DNA from: Bacteroidales bacterium
Lineage (GTDB): Bacteria; Bacteroidota; Bacteroidia; Bacteroidales; WCHB1-69
Direction of reading: 5' to 3'
DNA: 7,335 nt
NCBI GenBank assembly: GCA_016285615.1
Contig: JAEERB010000119.1
Span: 1-7,335 of the forward strand
This document shows positions 7,243-7,335 of the stretch, piece after piece. A model generated the notes under the pieces. That model did not search any database and had not been told where the DNA came from. It worked only from the letters and a program-made list of their open reading frames with translations. The stretch's first letter is position 1. Each line of letters starts with the position of its first letter. Position numbers and translations under genes: made by a program.

Positions 7243-7335
7243 ATGGAAAACAGAATGATTTTTGAGCACTTAATGTGCGAGGCCTTTGATTGCCAACGCG
7301 GCGGTTACTTTTTCATTAATGCGGACCATTACGAT
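7243..7335 (+). CDS. Start of an unknown gene, cut by window edge
   Basis: An open frame runs from the ATG at 7243 to the window end, giving 31 residues that begin MENRMIFEHLM and include CEAFDCQRGGYFF (12-24). The composition looks like an ordinary soluble protein: mixed polar and aromatic residues, two cysteines, no signal peptide. I do not recognise the family from this fragment. A purine-rich GGAAAGAA stretch (7223-7230) lies 12 nt upstream and could help initiation. ATG 7255 (residue 5) is an alternative start. The gene is the first downstream of the structured RNA terminator (76 nt), so it is either controlled by read-through or has its own promoter, none of which is obvious. Confidence 0.5.
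   Translation, partial: MENRMIFEHLMCEAFDCQRGGYFFINADHYD

Overview
The window reads as chromosomal DNA from a Bacteroidales bacterium, most likely Prevotella or a close relative. The reasons are a family 92 glycoside hydrolase, a signal peptidase I with a multi-membrane-segment N-terminal extension, start codons that mostly lack Shine-Dalgarno sequences, and several boxes matching the Bacteroidetes -7 promoter consensus TAnnTTTG. No rRNA, tRNA, CRISPR array, transposase or phage gene was found.

Bases 1-6193 hold four genes, all on the minus strand. In transcription order they are a PfkB-type heptose-7-phosphate kinase (rfaE1, 6193-5201), signal peptidase I (lepB, 5184-3544), a secreted GH92 alpha-mannosidase-like enzyme (3411-961) and a PhoH-family ATPase (946 to beyond base 1). 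The gaps are 16, 132 and 14 nt, and no convincing terminator lies between the genes, so one or two operons are likely. Their jobs differ: LPS-core heptose supply, protein export, glycan trimming in the envelope, and an RNA-linked or stress ATPase. Three of the four relate to the cell envelope or export. The two spacers flanking lepB carry the same AT-rich heptamer repeat, and the longer one also carries an 8-bp tandem repeat.

Bases 6194-6457 are non-coding. They contain a dense cluster of inverted repeats (6283-6420) that looks like a dispersed Bacteroidales intergenic element. Next is a small minus-strand gene (6652-6458, 64 aa, unknown function) with its own promoter box.

Bases 6653-7242 contain no convincing protein gene. 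An AT-rich divergent spacer is followed by the most interesting object here: a plus-strand structured RNA (about 6872-7166) with a promoter box, three 5' hairpins, a long rod of nested perfect helices (6958-7130) and an intrinsic terminator with seven Ts. It may be a free-standing regulatory RNA (a candidate for the Bacteroidales-1 or 6S-like class) or a leader controlling the gene that follows. That gene, of unknown function, starts at 7243 and runs off the right edge.
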